Positions 46,647 through 57,134 of a stretch of 64,000 nucleotides of DNA are shown one piece after another. Below the pieces are notes generated by a model. It was not told the origin of the DNA. It ran no database searches and saw only the letters and a list, made by a program, of their open reading frames with translations. Both the position numbers and the translations under genes were made by a program. Source of the stretch: Sialis fuliginosa (lineage: Eukaryota; Arthropoda; Insecta; Megaloptera; Sialidae); contig OY540810.1 of NCBI GenBank assembly GCA_961205875.1, forward strand, positions 19,158,001-19,222,000, given 5' to 3'. The first letter of the stretch is position 1; every line of letters starts with the position of its first letter.

Positions 46647-48214
46647 ATACTTCAGAGAGAAAAGTCATGATAATTTTTATACAGAAAATCTTAGAAAAAT
46701 TACTGTGTTCTCTTATAATGCGTGCGCAATCGACGATACAAGTAAAAAATATATATACGTCCATATAAAAATTATCAGTGCTTACTTTATATAAATTGCT
46801 TTTTTACCACGGTAAAAATTACAGTGCTAGCATGGCTAGCATGGTAATATTTGGAATGCTGTATCAGAAAACTGCCTTACCGATTCAGTAAAATTTCTAT
46901 AGCTTATTATTTATTTTTTTTAAACTGAAAGGTAAAAACAATAAAAAGCAATTTCATTTTAAGAAAGTTATCGATTTATTTATATAATATACATTGTTTT
47001 GAATTTTACAATTAATAATAGTTTACAAATATAGTTGTATAACAATTTACATAAAGATATGACAAGCAATACATGTGCAAAGAGACCGATTCACAGAACA
47101 AATTAAATATAAAATAACGTATTTTCAATATCTAAAATCTAAACTAACCTTTATCTGTCAAAACTTATTTTACAAATAAAACTTCTAAAAATAACACATT
47201 AAAACCGAGCAAAACATTATTGTAAAACATTTGTCACCCACTTTCATTTAAAATTCGCACAAAACAATAATTTTAATAAAATAAAAACAATCATAGCCAT
47301 TTTGAATCTAAATATGCTACATTTCCCGCTTTAATATTATTCATAACACTTTTTAATATAAATTATAATATAATACTTTAAAATCACGATAACATAGAAA
47401 AATATCTTTAAAATAGAAAACACTACACAATTACAATATGTACTTTTAAAACAAATAAGTATACATTCCAATACAAGTATGTAACTGTCAGCTTATACGC
47501 CGTCGGAAATCGAAAATAGCCGACTGTACTCGAACCTTACTACCTTGTTTATGCTGATAGTAAAATTTGCTTTATATCCCAACTTTCTATTAAAATATAT
47601 CGAAAACCATAAATCTGAGATCTAGACATGATGTGTATGATTTTTAGAGAATCGTTTTACAAACAAAATAAAACCATACATACATCTCCACGACTAACAG
47701 TTAATGAGATATAACATTTTTAGTTTTTGTGTTTTCAACATAATTGGTATCTTCTGTCTTTTTCTTTCTTTCTGCTTTAGCCAGATATCTTTGAAATATC
47801 ATTGAATTTTATAAGTCTGTATTGTAAAATTTATCAGACCGCCTAATAATTTACATCAACTTAAATAGCATTTTTTTTAAGAAAAACAATTAAAAAATAC
47901 AAATTTGTCGAGATAGGAACTTTTTACTGTGCTGTTTTATAAATTTCGCTGGGCTGTATTTTAAAAAATAATATTGTGTCCTATACTTTTTATATTATGA
48001 ATTTTAATTTTTCTTATTTTACCGTATAAAATTGACCATATTCGACTTTCGCACATCGTTTATAGTGCAGAGCACAGTAATTTTTCTAAGATTTTTCTCT
48101 CCGTGTATGTGTTTAAAATATCAAAAAATACGAAAACAAGAATAAATATAAATGAATTTTTTGTTATTGATATTCTATTATACATTTCTAACATTTGAAT
48201 GTGTCTTCGTGGTG

Positions 48215-48290
48215 ACGTTAATTCCCGCGCCAACTCTGATTGGTCAAGGAGCTGATGAGACTCCTTGTCTTTATATACTTTGGCTGAGAT
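48215..48290 (+). promoter_or_regulatory. Promoter-like box cluster, rightward
   Basis: The plus strand shows TGACGTTA, CCCGCGCC, TGATTGGTCAAGG and then CTTTATATACTT. The layout is like that of a compact RNA polymerase II promoter. The hammerhead-like motif at 48368 lies about 80 bp beyond but on the other strand. This is motif evidence only. Confidence 0.25.
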
Positions 48291-48367
48291 CAAAAACAAA
48301 TTATGAGCACTTTGTAAACATCTGTTATTAAATACAAATCCCCTAACCATAAAAATTGTAAGAGTTT

Positions 48368-48413
48368 AGACTTACACGTGTTTCAATAGCAATGCTATCA
48401 TCATCAGAGTCCT
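48368..48413 (-). ncRNA. Hammerhead ribozyme candidate (Penelope type)
   Basis: On the minus strand the order is AGGACU, CUGAUGA (48407-48401), a stem GAUAGC-AUU-GCUAUU, GAAA (48384-48381), ACACGUGU, A, AGUCU. AGGACU pairs with AGUCU (stem I, 5 bp, one G-U). Stem II has 6 bp with one spare U after the core box. Stem III is only ACA/UGU around CG, so it would form best as a dimer through the self-complementary ACACGUGU. That very short stem III is known from hammerheads of Penelope-like elements. Cleavage would fall after the GUA. No Penelope reverse transcriptase was found nearby. Confidence 0.6.
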
Positions 48414-48970
48414 AGAGACGCTCTGTTTTTAATAAATCGTTACTGTCATTTCGGTTATCATTCAGAACACGAAGCTAGAATTCTAGAATATTCTTAATAA
48501 TAGATACTATTTTTTTTATTTCACATAACAAAAACTGCATCATATTTTGACACTGTTTAATCATTACATAAAACTCAATTTTAATTACCTTTGTTTAATT
48601 TAACTAATAATTTTATTTATAACGTCATTCGTTATTACCTATCATTGACATTTCATAATTTAATTGTTGCAGAAACTATTACCAAACAATTCATTTCATA
48701 ATACATTTTTGTATATCTTGACATAAGCGCCAAAAATAGTTTGATGAATTTATGATTGAAATAATGTCAAAGTCACGATTCTTTGACAACTCTCGATCGT
48801 TGAAATTCTGAACAATTCTTGACATTTTCAAACACATATGTAAAAGGATAATTAATTCTTATCTTTAAAAAATCAACGTCACATGGCACAGGCATATATA
48901 CACATGACAAATTATTTGTTCTAAAATTAAAAGTTACGTACGAAAAAATCAACACATGATATAATAATAT
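48414..48970. other. AT-rich DNA, nothing recognised
   Basis: No gene or repeat boundary was identified. Confidence 0.5.
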
Positions 48971-49147
48971 ATTATATTTTTTTGCCAGTCTTTTGTTGAG
49001 GTTTGCACTTGACACAGATTCCAACCAACTGTTTTGATTTTTCAAGGCGGTGTGAATATCGCAATTGTCAGTTGATGACTTAGATAGTGTGTATCTATGG
49101 GCACCCGCAGGAATTTTGTGATGATGCACCCTATATATGTATACGTA

Positions 49148-49228
49148 TTATGTCCCATTTGCGTTCATGTTTGTGTCTGTGGCTGAGGTAGTCACCAAAA
49201 ATAAGCCAATGACAATCGTAGTAAACAT
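49148..49228 (-). CDS. Possible short secreted peptide (26 codons), weak
   Basis: The minus frame starts with an ATG in TAAAATG and reads MFTTIVIGLFLVTTSATDT, which looks like a signal peptide with an A-x-A-like cleavage region, then reaches TAA after 26 codons. After that single stop the same frame stays open for about 120 more codons (to 48773), with HRYTLSKSSTDNC and NQNSWLESVSSANLNKR. The region 48990-49260 is less AT-rich than its flanks. It could be a broken gene, a first exon, or chance. No family is recognised. Confidence 0.2.
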   Translation of the reverse strand: MFTTIVIGLFLVTTSATDTNMNANGT

Positions 49229-49666
49229 TTTACATGGATGGAAAGAAGACGTTCTTTGTGCTGGAATCCAACTGAATTCTATTCTAGAAATTATAGTAGC
49301 AACTGTTTTTGTAGATTTGTATCAACTGGGCGTGTTCGTCTGCTGCTGAGTTCACAGAACGTTGAGCGTAAATAGTTTTGTGTTTTTATTGCAAAAAGTT
49401 CATTGACAAACAACGATTCATAATTTTTATTTTAAAATTTCATGGCTCTTTCACCACTGCCTGTATTATTAATATTCAACATTATCTATATTTAAAAATA
49501 TTGGATAAATAGAAGGAAACTAGTCAACTAAATAATCGGTAGATATTCGCAGTTCTATAAATATATCACCATAACAATTGTTATGGTGATTTGGCAATTG
49601 CCAAACCGATCAAAGTATCGGCCGACTAACAAAAGTGTCTGTAGTATGCGCGAGGTCTATACGTAT
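49229..49666. other. AT-rich DNA with two adjacent perfect palindromes
   Basis: ATCACCATAACAA is followed by its exact inverse (49565-49590), and directly after it lies TTGGCAATTGCCAA (49591-49604). No gene. They sit about 65 bp before the piggyBac-like element. Confidence 0.7.
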
Positions 49667-49824
49667 TTAACCCTCAGGGGAAGCACTATAGTCAATACGA
49701 TATGTAGAAGAAGCACATGGGTATGTGGTACCCTGTATTTTTGATCGTGTATATCTCCACTTCTAAATAATGAAAATTAAACATTTTTTAATCGATGCGT
49801 ATAGAACTCGAATATATAGAAAAA

Positions 49825-50660
49825 ACATCTGCCAAGTAAATGCACAGTGCTTCCTCGTGCTAAATTCACTAAAACCGATAGTGTTCAGATAAATTGCCTG
49901 GCATTGGTTAACCATTTAATTTTTATACAAATTTTACTAAAAAATCTTAGTTCGAATTTTTTCTTAAAACGCACCTGAATATTTTTTCATATATTTTTAA
50001 TTTTTTGACAATTTCAATCTAAATCTAAATTTATGCAAATGTCAAAATGACATTTAAAACGTCAAAGTGACATTTAAAACGCTAAAGTGACATTTAAAAC
50101 GTCAAAATGACACTTAATATATCCAATCAAATATCAATTTAGAAAAACAAAACACGAATTTTTAAAATTAATTTAGATAAATCTTTGTAAGGGAATATTT
50201 TACAACAAACGTAGTAGACCCATATTATAGGAAATTTAATTCTCTACAAAAAATATTCTATAAAATTTTCTCGTAACATGTGTGGTTCTTGAGATATTTT
50301 GAAAAAAGAAATATTTTGGGGTGTCACCCCTCCCCCTTACACATGATTTTGATGATTTTGATATGGGACCGTCCTCAAACCAAACCCAACCATCCGACCA
50401 AGTTTCAATAATATCGGTTCAGTGGTTCATGAGTTATACGTGTGACAAGGATTCAGGGGACAGACGGACGGACGGACGGACGGACGGACAGACGGACGGA
50501 CGGACGGACAGACAGACAGACAGACGCGGAACGAAAAGTGTTTGTCTTGACGTGAAACGGATAAATAAATTTAAAATTTTGAAATTGGAGAACTTTTTTT
50601 TTGTCTCAATCTGAAACGATCACATAGCTTCTCGTATCTTCGATATTGCGAGGAAGCAAA
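49825..50660 (+). mobile_element. Retroposon-like repeat R, copy B
   Basis: This copy matches 32104-32914. It is flanked by an 11-bp direct repeat ATATAGAAAAA (49814-49824 and 50661-50671), which defines the ends ACATCTGCC and GAGGAAGCAAA. There is no inverted repeat, so retroposition is more likely than a DNA transposon; a Mutator-type duplication of similar length is the alternative. Its (ACGG)n tract (about 50459-50530) is longer than in copy A. It inserted after the piggyBac element. Confidence 0.85.
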
Positions 50661-50939
50661 ATATAGAAAAACTATTATTGTTTGAGATATCGAAAAAAGA
50701 AACTTTATAAAATCAAAAAGTTTTTGAGAAAATCGAGTATTTTCGAATATTCGTCGTTTAACTTTTATAAATGATAAAACCATTTAAATAACGGATTTTG
50801 AAAGGGAATCGTTGTATTTTAAGGGAAAAGTATCAAGAATTCGATACCTTCCAAAAAGTATATTTATTTTGATAGGTAAAGTGAAGTTATTGAATAATTA
50901 TAATACGAAGATGCTTAAATATAACTTAAGTTGACAATT

Positions 50940-51191
50940 GTACTGAACATTCAAAACAGATTTTTCCAGTATGTTCTTTACACATAGGAGCTGACACTAT
51001 AAGCATTTGTACGAGGTTTTTCGATCTAAAAAGTACGGACAACACCCGCACCGTTGAGTTTTAGACATTTTATTTTCTGCTAACATATCAGAGGGGTTTT
51101 GATCTTCAGGTATATCTAAATAATCTAAAAATTCTTCTATTTGAGAGCACAATGTCAATCTTAAAGTTGAATATGTCAACCTTAGTGCCAA
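50940..51191 (-). pseudogene. piggyBac transposase C-terminal fragment
   Basis: The minus strand reads SQIEEFLDYLDIPEDQ, then QRCGCCPYFLDRKTSYKCL, a stop (50999-50997), and in the same frame CQLLCVKN. The C-x2-C, D-R-K-T-x-Y-x-C-x2-C, C-x2-H/N spacing is the cysteine-rich zinc-binding tail of piggyBac transposases, which binds the terminal repeats. The final histidine is N. The catalytic DDD domain is absent, so it cannot transpose itself. The strand and place inside CCC/TTAA ends confirm each other. Confidence 0.75.
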
Positions 51192-51468
51192 GAATGGTTG
51201 AGAGTGTGTGACATGCTCAATTATAATATAAATTTATGACGACGCAACAATTTGTTATTTATATTAAATTGTAAAATAATTAAGGACTTATGAATATTTG
51301 TAAGTCCATTTTTACACTCCTTTTTACTTTCAGAAACAATAAAAATGCGTAATATTCACTCAGAGATTCAATTCACTGAAAAATATTTTTTTGATCATTT
51401 ACTCAAAAATTAACTTTTACAGAATCTCTGGGTATATTAGACCCTCACATTCAATTGAACCACTGTAG

Positions 51469-52128
51469 CAGTGTTGCCAGTATGAATTCTCTAAAAAGTA
51501 CGATAGGCGTACCAAAAAGGTACGAAATTTGACAAAAAGGTACGGTGTCAATTATTATTCAACCCCCGATACTACAAATGTTAAAATTGTTAGAAATGTA
51601 TTTGAATTATTCTTTTTTATTTAATTATACCCTTTATTTTTTATGAGATTTTTTTGAAATTATACTGTACATTTTATATTAGTACGATTTATTGTATACA
51701 ATTGTATGACAACAGGGCAGTGTAAATTTATGATTCTACATATATTACAAGAGGTTCACTTAGAGATGTGCATTTCGATAATTTTAAGATGTAAAAAAAC
51801 ATTTTGTGTTAAAAAACACCAAGTTTCAAGTGATTTATATACGCCCCCCGACACACCCCTTATTTTTCGTTAGGAAACCGTCAATATTGAAAAATAGGTA
51901 TAGACGAAAAAATTAAGGCACGTTTCGTTTTTACTTTAATTTTTATTGGTTTTATTCATAATAAACACTTTATTTTATTTTTTATTTATTTTTTTAGTAG
52001 TGAAGCTGAATAAAAGTTTGTAAAAATCGTTTGTGGGGAAAAAGGTACAGTCAGAGCTGAGGTACGATTTTGGTACGGTCGGGTCATGAATAGTACAAAA
52101 ACCGTACTTAAAAGTTCTAACAACACTG
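51469..52128. mobile_element. hAT-type MITE nested in the piggyBac-like element
   Basis: The ends CAGTGTTGCCAG and TTCTAACAACACTG are inverted, and the flanking 8-mers CACTGTAG and CGATGTAG agree at 6 of 8. Inside, GGTACGAAATTT- and GGTACGATTTT-like text repeats near both ends. The CAGTGTTGCCA start is common among insect hAT elements. No transposase. Confidence 0.75.
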
Positions 52129-52317
52129 CGATGTAGCCTTACTTACAGTTAACCGACAAAAGTCGCTATGGAGGGGATTTTGTGGTAAAGGGTCTTAAGT
52201 TTTCCCCCCTTAGTCTAAAGCCCAATATTCTAATTTAGGAATACTACGCACTAGTTTCCGGATACAGGGTATACGTATACCATACCCTGTGCTTCCCCTA
52301 AGGGTTAATATTTAAAA

Positions 52318-52393
52318 CCAAACCGACCGCGACGCAGCTTATACCCATAGGTCAAGATCCATATCAAGATCACCGCGGAAGCTTGAAAGCTTC
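52318..52393 (-). mobile_element. Family S fragment, unfolded
   Basis: On the minus strand it reads GCTTCCGCGGTGATCTTGAT, ATGGATCTTGACC and GGGTATAAGCTGCGTCG, matching the left part of the copies at 8664 and 43298. No inverted arm follows. It abuts the right end of the piggyBac-like element. Confidence 0.65.
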
Positions 52394-53144
52394 TATAGCA
52401 TTTTGTACTTACAATGTCGAAATGATTTAAACAATAACAGTTTGTTTAGCCTTTTTATGAATAAATTGCTTTGACATTTGACTTGTTAATTTATTGTTTT
52501 ATATCTTATTCTGCAACTTTGATTCATATTTGGTTCGCTTTTAATAAATTAACAGGTATTATAGTATTAATAACGGTCTATTTTTAATAACGCGCCTTTC
52601 ACAAATTACCTAAGTAAGTTATTGTTTCTATCAGATTTTTTCAAGGTTTGTAAAGTGTGAGGTCAAATATTGAGCAGCTCTGAGTCAGTGCATGCATTTA
52701 TAAAAAGTTTTATTGTTTTGATGGTAATAATAAACAATCAATTCACTTTCTATGTAGTTATTATGTATATAAGATATTTTATTATTATTTATGTTCTCTG
52801 TTGTATTTATTTATTTTCATTCGATCCATGTTTCTTAGGATATACATATATTCCTGATATATTGTAATAATCCTACGATGAATGACTAAATTGTCATTAC
52901 AATAAAAAAAACCTCTGTATGAATATTTTTTCTTCCAAAGTATGTTAAACTTAATAAATAAACTAAGTTTTATTATTTATTTATTATATTACATTATAGA
53001 TTAAGTGAATAGATTTAAGTAGTCTAAACTATATTATATAAATACCTATATACGAGTAGGTACACTTGCAATTAATTTAGTAATACGAGAGTATTGTTAC
53101 TGAACAATATTCTCACATGCCATTATTTTTTACCATACAATTTG
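52394..53144. other. AT-rich DNA, nothing recognised
   Basis: No gene was seen. The 65-codon plus frame at 52670 is hydrophobic by base composition only. Confidence 0.5.
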
Positions 53145-53563
53145 TTGAATTTTTTTGAACTGAAAAGAATTTTCAAAAAAAAAAAATTTCACTTAATCCA
53201 TTAAGTGGGTGTCATTAGATAGGTTTCCTAAAATGCAATAAAAAATGCAATATGACATTTTGATTTTAACCCTTCAGTCACGATATATTTGCGTTCAAAG
53301 TCATGATCAGAGCGTCCCCCCCCCCCCTTAATTTCTAAACTATCTATTCAAAAAATCTGAAAAAATTCAAGAATGTAGCTTGTAATTAGTACTTCCACTG
53401 AAAATTATAACGAACACTGTCAACATTATTTTGGACCCCCCTCCCATAGACTGAAAAGTGAACTCACATTTTTTTTTCACTTACCGCATTGAGTGGGATG
53501 TCATTAGATAGGTCTCCTAATATGCAACAAAAAATGTTATATGACCTTTTGATTTTAACCCTT
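53145..53563 (+). mobile_element. Family Y, internal fragment
   Basis: It matches copy 1 through TTTCACTTAATCCATTAAGT, CACGATATATTTGCG, poly-C, GGACCCCCCTCCCATAGACT and TTTTGATTTTAACCCTT, then stops abruptly. Both ends are missing. It covers about one and a half internal units. Confidence 0.75.
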
Positions 53564-53715
53564 GTACATTTTATATCATTGATTTAAACGTTACTCTATA
53601 TTCTATATCTACATGTTCAAGAAATATCATATATAAATCAGCACTGCCGATTGCATACATATGTAATTATGTACAATATGCTTTCTTCATCTTATTTTCT
53701 TGAAAACGTTTATAC

Positions 53716-53963
53716 TAGACTTGTGTAGTTCACGAACGAACTAGTTCAAAAGAGCGCTCCCACATGAGATCTAGAAGAACTAGTTCGTATGCGGTCCGCT
53801 CTTTTAGTTCAATAATTCCCGATACACTTCAAATACACTGTTCTAAAAATGAGATTGTACGATTTTTATGTTTAATAATTTACGTTTTCAATACTTGATT
53901 ACCAATTTTGAATTTATTTTACTAAAGATATATTATTATATTGAATTTAAATGCCCAACTCTA
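53716..53963. mobile_element. hAT-type MITE, 248 bp
   Basis: A perfect 8-bp duplication GTTTATAC (53708-53715 and 53964-53971) flanks ends TAGACTTGTGT and GCCCAACTCTA, which are imperfect inverses. Subterminal GAACGAACTAGTTC and AGAACTAGTTCG and the two GAGCGCTC / GAGCGGAC-like blocks form internal hairpins. Confidence 0.85.
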
Positions 53964-53971
53964 GTTTATAC

Positions 53972-54563
53972 TTTGTGAATAAAAAGATAATACACACATC
54001 TATTTTAAAACGGTTGCAATTTTATCAATGTGAATCAGAGACATATATTTAAAAACAATGTTATACGAGTAAATCTGTAAGAACAAATCAACAATAAAAA
54101 CCAGACATAAACATAATATGTGTAATTTTTATTTTTACGACAATGTTAATTACCGCAAGTCGTTTAAAGATAATAACCATTTACAAGCACTGCTCTATGT
54201 ATACTATATTTATTATGGTTTCTATTATACTGTGTCGTACTTCATTGTAATTAGAGTGCTATTTTAACAAGATCGCTGTAGTAATCATAGGTACTAACAT
54301 AAAAATATCTTCCTACCTAATCATAAATGAACGTAGGTAGACTGAGCGCACACTGCATGACGTAATGATCGAGACAAGTTGTCTGAACCTACAAGACAAG
54401 ACATAATTCTGTTTTTCTGAATATGGAATATGGTAATTATCGCAATGACATAATAACTGTAATATAATATAAATAATTATTACTTTGACTTTCATGATGA
54501 TTATGATAAATTAAAAAAAATCGTTTGAAACATATTTTACAATATATTTTTATTTTTTATATA
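53972..54563. other. AT-rich DNA, nothing recognised
   Basis: No gene or repeat boundary was seen. Confidence 0.5.
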
Positions 54564-54565
54564 TA

Positions 54566-56281
54566 TAGGGTCAATCCATATGAACTGGTCCAGCACTGGT
54601 TGCTCGATCATTCTAAAAAAATTAATTTTTTGTGTGTAATTACCCTAACATGTTGGTAGTTCGAAACGACCATTTTTTTAATTTTATTGTTTTTTGTTTT
54701 CGCGTGACGGCCATATTTGTTATACAGGTCGCAGCATTTTTTGTACTTTAAAGGGTTCGCGGAAACTAAAATATCTCAGCTTCTATCAAACCTTTCAACA
54801 CGGGACTAAAAGCAAATTGTTCAGAATAAAACGGGCTACAAGATTACTTCTAGACATTTTCACCTAAATGTTATTCTAAAGGGTGAAATTTCAGCCTTAA
54901 TTCTTAGTTCTATTTTTGAAAAAATCCCATTTTCAAGGGGATGTTTTTGCAAGAAGGGGAAAAGTTAACAAGTCATATTATTTTTTACAAATAGGTGGGT
55001 ACTAGTTGTATGCACACACCAAAGTTCAACTCTGAGACTTGCCCCCCTTTATTTTAAAAAATTCTCAAAATTTGAAAATTCGAGAAAATGGCACTTTTCG
55101 AAGCTAAATAACTCTGGTGGGGGACCATATAAAAATCTGAAATTTTAGCCCATAATAGTACTACATAATGGTATTATGTACCAAAAATTTTGAGATTGAG
55201 ATTTGACTACAAGCAGTGGTATTGCAAACACAAAAATGCATGTTTCAATGAGCGTATACATGTTGTGATTTTGTTTCAATAATAATTAAAACATGTTATA
55301 TCTTTGTTATGAGTTACTTTAAGTTATTATATGTGTTATAAATTTTTAAAGCTGACCTAATTTTCTATCTAAAAATAAAATATATATAGGGTGTCACCTT
55401 TGAAAAACAAAAGTTGACATCATTTCCGGTACAACCGGAAGTGACAGAAAATAAAAAATGAGATTTTAAAAACATTCAGAAAAAATACAATGTTTTTCTT
55501 CATTCAAGCATTCTTCTATTTCCAAGAAGAAAAAAGATAGTAATAGATATTATATTAATGTTGACATTCTATATTAACATATGAACTCCTATTGAATATT
55601 GTGGTTGCAATACCACTGCTTGTAGTCAAATCTCAATCTCAAAATTTTTGGTACATAATACCATTATGTAGTACTATTATAGGCTAAAATTTCAGATTTT
55701 TATCTGGTCCCCCACCAGAGTTATTTAGAAGTTATTTGAAAAGTGTCATTTTCTCGAATTTTCAAATTTTGAGAATTTTTGAAAATAAAGGGGGGCAAGT
55801 CTCAGAGTTGAACTTTGGTGTGTGCATACAACTAGTACCCACCTATTTGTAAAAAATAATTTGACTTGTTAACTTTTCCCCTTCTTGCAAAAACATCCCC
55901 TTGAAAATGGGATTTTTTCAAAAATAGAACTAATAATTAAGGCTGAAATTTCACCCTTTAGAATAACATTTAGGTGAAAATGTCTAGAAGTAATCTTGTA
56001 GCCCGTTTTATTCTGAACAATTTGCTTTTAGTCCCGTGTTGAAAGGTTTGATAGAAGCTGAGATATTTTAGTTTCCGCGAACCCTTTAAAGTACAAAAAA
56101 TGCTGCGACCTGTATAACAAATTTGGCCGTCATGCGAAAACAAAAAACAATAAAATTAAAATAATGGTCGTTTCGAACTACCAACATGTTAGGGTAATTA
56201 CACACAAAAAATCAATTTTTTTTAGAATGGCCAAGCAACCATTTAATTTAATTTTGGACCATTTCATATGGATTGACCCTA
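54566..56281. mobile_element. Giant palindromic TA-flanked element, 1.72 kb
   Basis: The arms 54566-55227 and 55605-56281 are inverses of high identity (TAGGGTCAATCCATATGAA at the end, CAATACCACTGCTTGTAGTC at the inside) around a 377-bp spacer. TA lies outside both ends. There is no transposase; the 62-codon plus frame at 56164 lies in the right arm. Ends and target suit a mariner-mobilised foldback. Confidence 0.88.
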
Positions 56282-56299
56282 TACATGAAATATACTGTA

Positions 56300-57134
56300 C
56301 TAGCTGGGCCCACGCGGCGTTGCTCGCGTGGACTACGGAATTTAGGATTTAAAAAATATATAGTTGAATTAATTACAAACACGATTAGTAATTAATGTAA
56401 TAAAAACCTAATAACACTTAAATTACCTACCTAACAAAAACGAATCAGAACAAAATTAAATTTAAAAGTTAATTATTGCAAACAAAATAAACAATTGACA
56501 ATCAAAAGAATACCGGCCTGTTCGGCGTGTTGGCACGTTCCCTCGCCGCACCCCGCGCACGGTCACAATCGCGCGAATAATATGTTCCAATATGTATATT
56601 TCGATATTTTCTAAACTATTCGACCAAATTGGATGCTGTAAATGGCAAATTATATCTACATTAAGTACTTATGACGATGAAATCATTTATTACGATAAGG
56701 ATTAATGTTTTGCAGGTCATAAGTCCATGTAAACAGAACCCAAATATTTTATGTTTTCTTTATAACATAAAAGCAGTCATTGTTGCTTAAATATAAAAGT
56801 TAGACATATCGTGTCGCGGACTTTATTGTAGAACTTTTGATTCTACATAATTTTTTAATACATTATTTTGTTCTATATTGAATGGTTTAGGCAGCGTATT
56901 ACAAAACAGCGCGCCGACGGCAAAAATTTTTCCGACTTGATTTACTATTATTGTCACTGCTTAGTTGTTATGTTACCTAACCTAATAAAATATAGCCTAT
57001 AACCTGGCCAGAGAACGTACCTATGAATTAAAAAAAACACACGTAAATTGGATAAGTGTTCTCGAGTGATAAGCGCACGAACGGACAGACAGACAGACAG
57101 ACAGAGAGACGTTGAGCTTTATATATATTAAGGA
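56300..57134 (-). mobile_element. Non-autonomous Helitron, 835 bp
   Basis: On the minus strand it starts TCCTTAATATATATAAAGC after an A, and ends with a CCACGCGAGCAACGCCGCGTGG hairpin-type block and GGGCCCAGCTAG|T. The interior matches the copy at 44173-45057. It begins only 18 bp after the giant palindrome. Confidence 0.85.

Larger units (their letters stand above)
46325..48298. repeat. Inverted pair of promoter-like segments, 1.6 kb apart
   Basis: 46325-46505 and 48110-48298 are inverse copies at roughly 80% identity by eye. Each holds TATATAAAG, CTTGACCAATCAG (CCAAT-like), TTGGCGCGGGAATT and GACGTCACCACGAAGAC (a cAMP-response-like TGACGTCA in the left copy). Read outward from the pair the order is TGACGT box, GC box, CCAAT, TATA. 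Between them the DNA is AT-rich without a gene. It may be the terminal repeats of an unknown element or an inverted duplication. Confidence 0.6.
49671..52304 (-). mobile_element. piggyBac-like element, 2.63 kb, with nested insertions
   Basis: TTAA lies outside both ends (49667-49670, 52305-52308). The ends CCCTCAGGGGAAGCAC and GTGCTTCCCCTAAGGG are inverted, and a second inverted pair (GGTATGTGGTACCCTGTA / TACAGGGTATACGTATACC) follows. CCC ends at TTAA are the piggyBac signature. A transposase C-terminus remains at 50940-51191 (-). The element is interrupted by repeat R copy B and a hAT element. Confidence 0.85.

Noticed and set aside
50321-50614. Frame conserved between 32599-32868 and 50321-50614
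   Set aside because: The whole repeat R is conserved, including non-coding parts, and the frame passes through the (ACGG)n tract. Conservation is by copying, not by coding.
55380-55400. Start of a further TA-flanked MITE (TATATAGGGTGTCACC) in the spacer of the 54.6-kb palindrome
   Set aside because: No matching inverted right end was found within the spacer.
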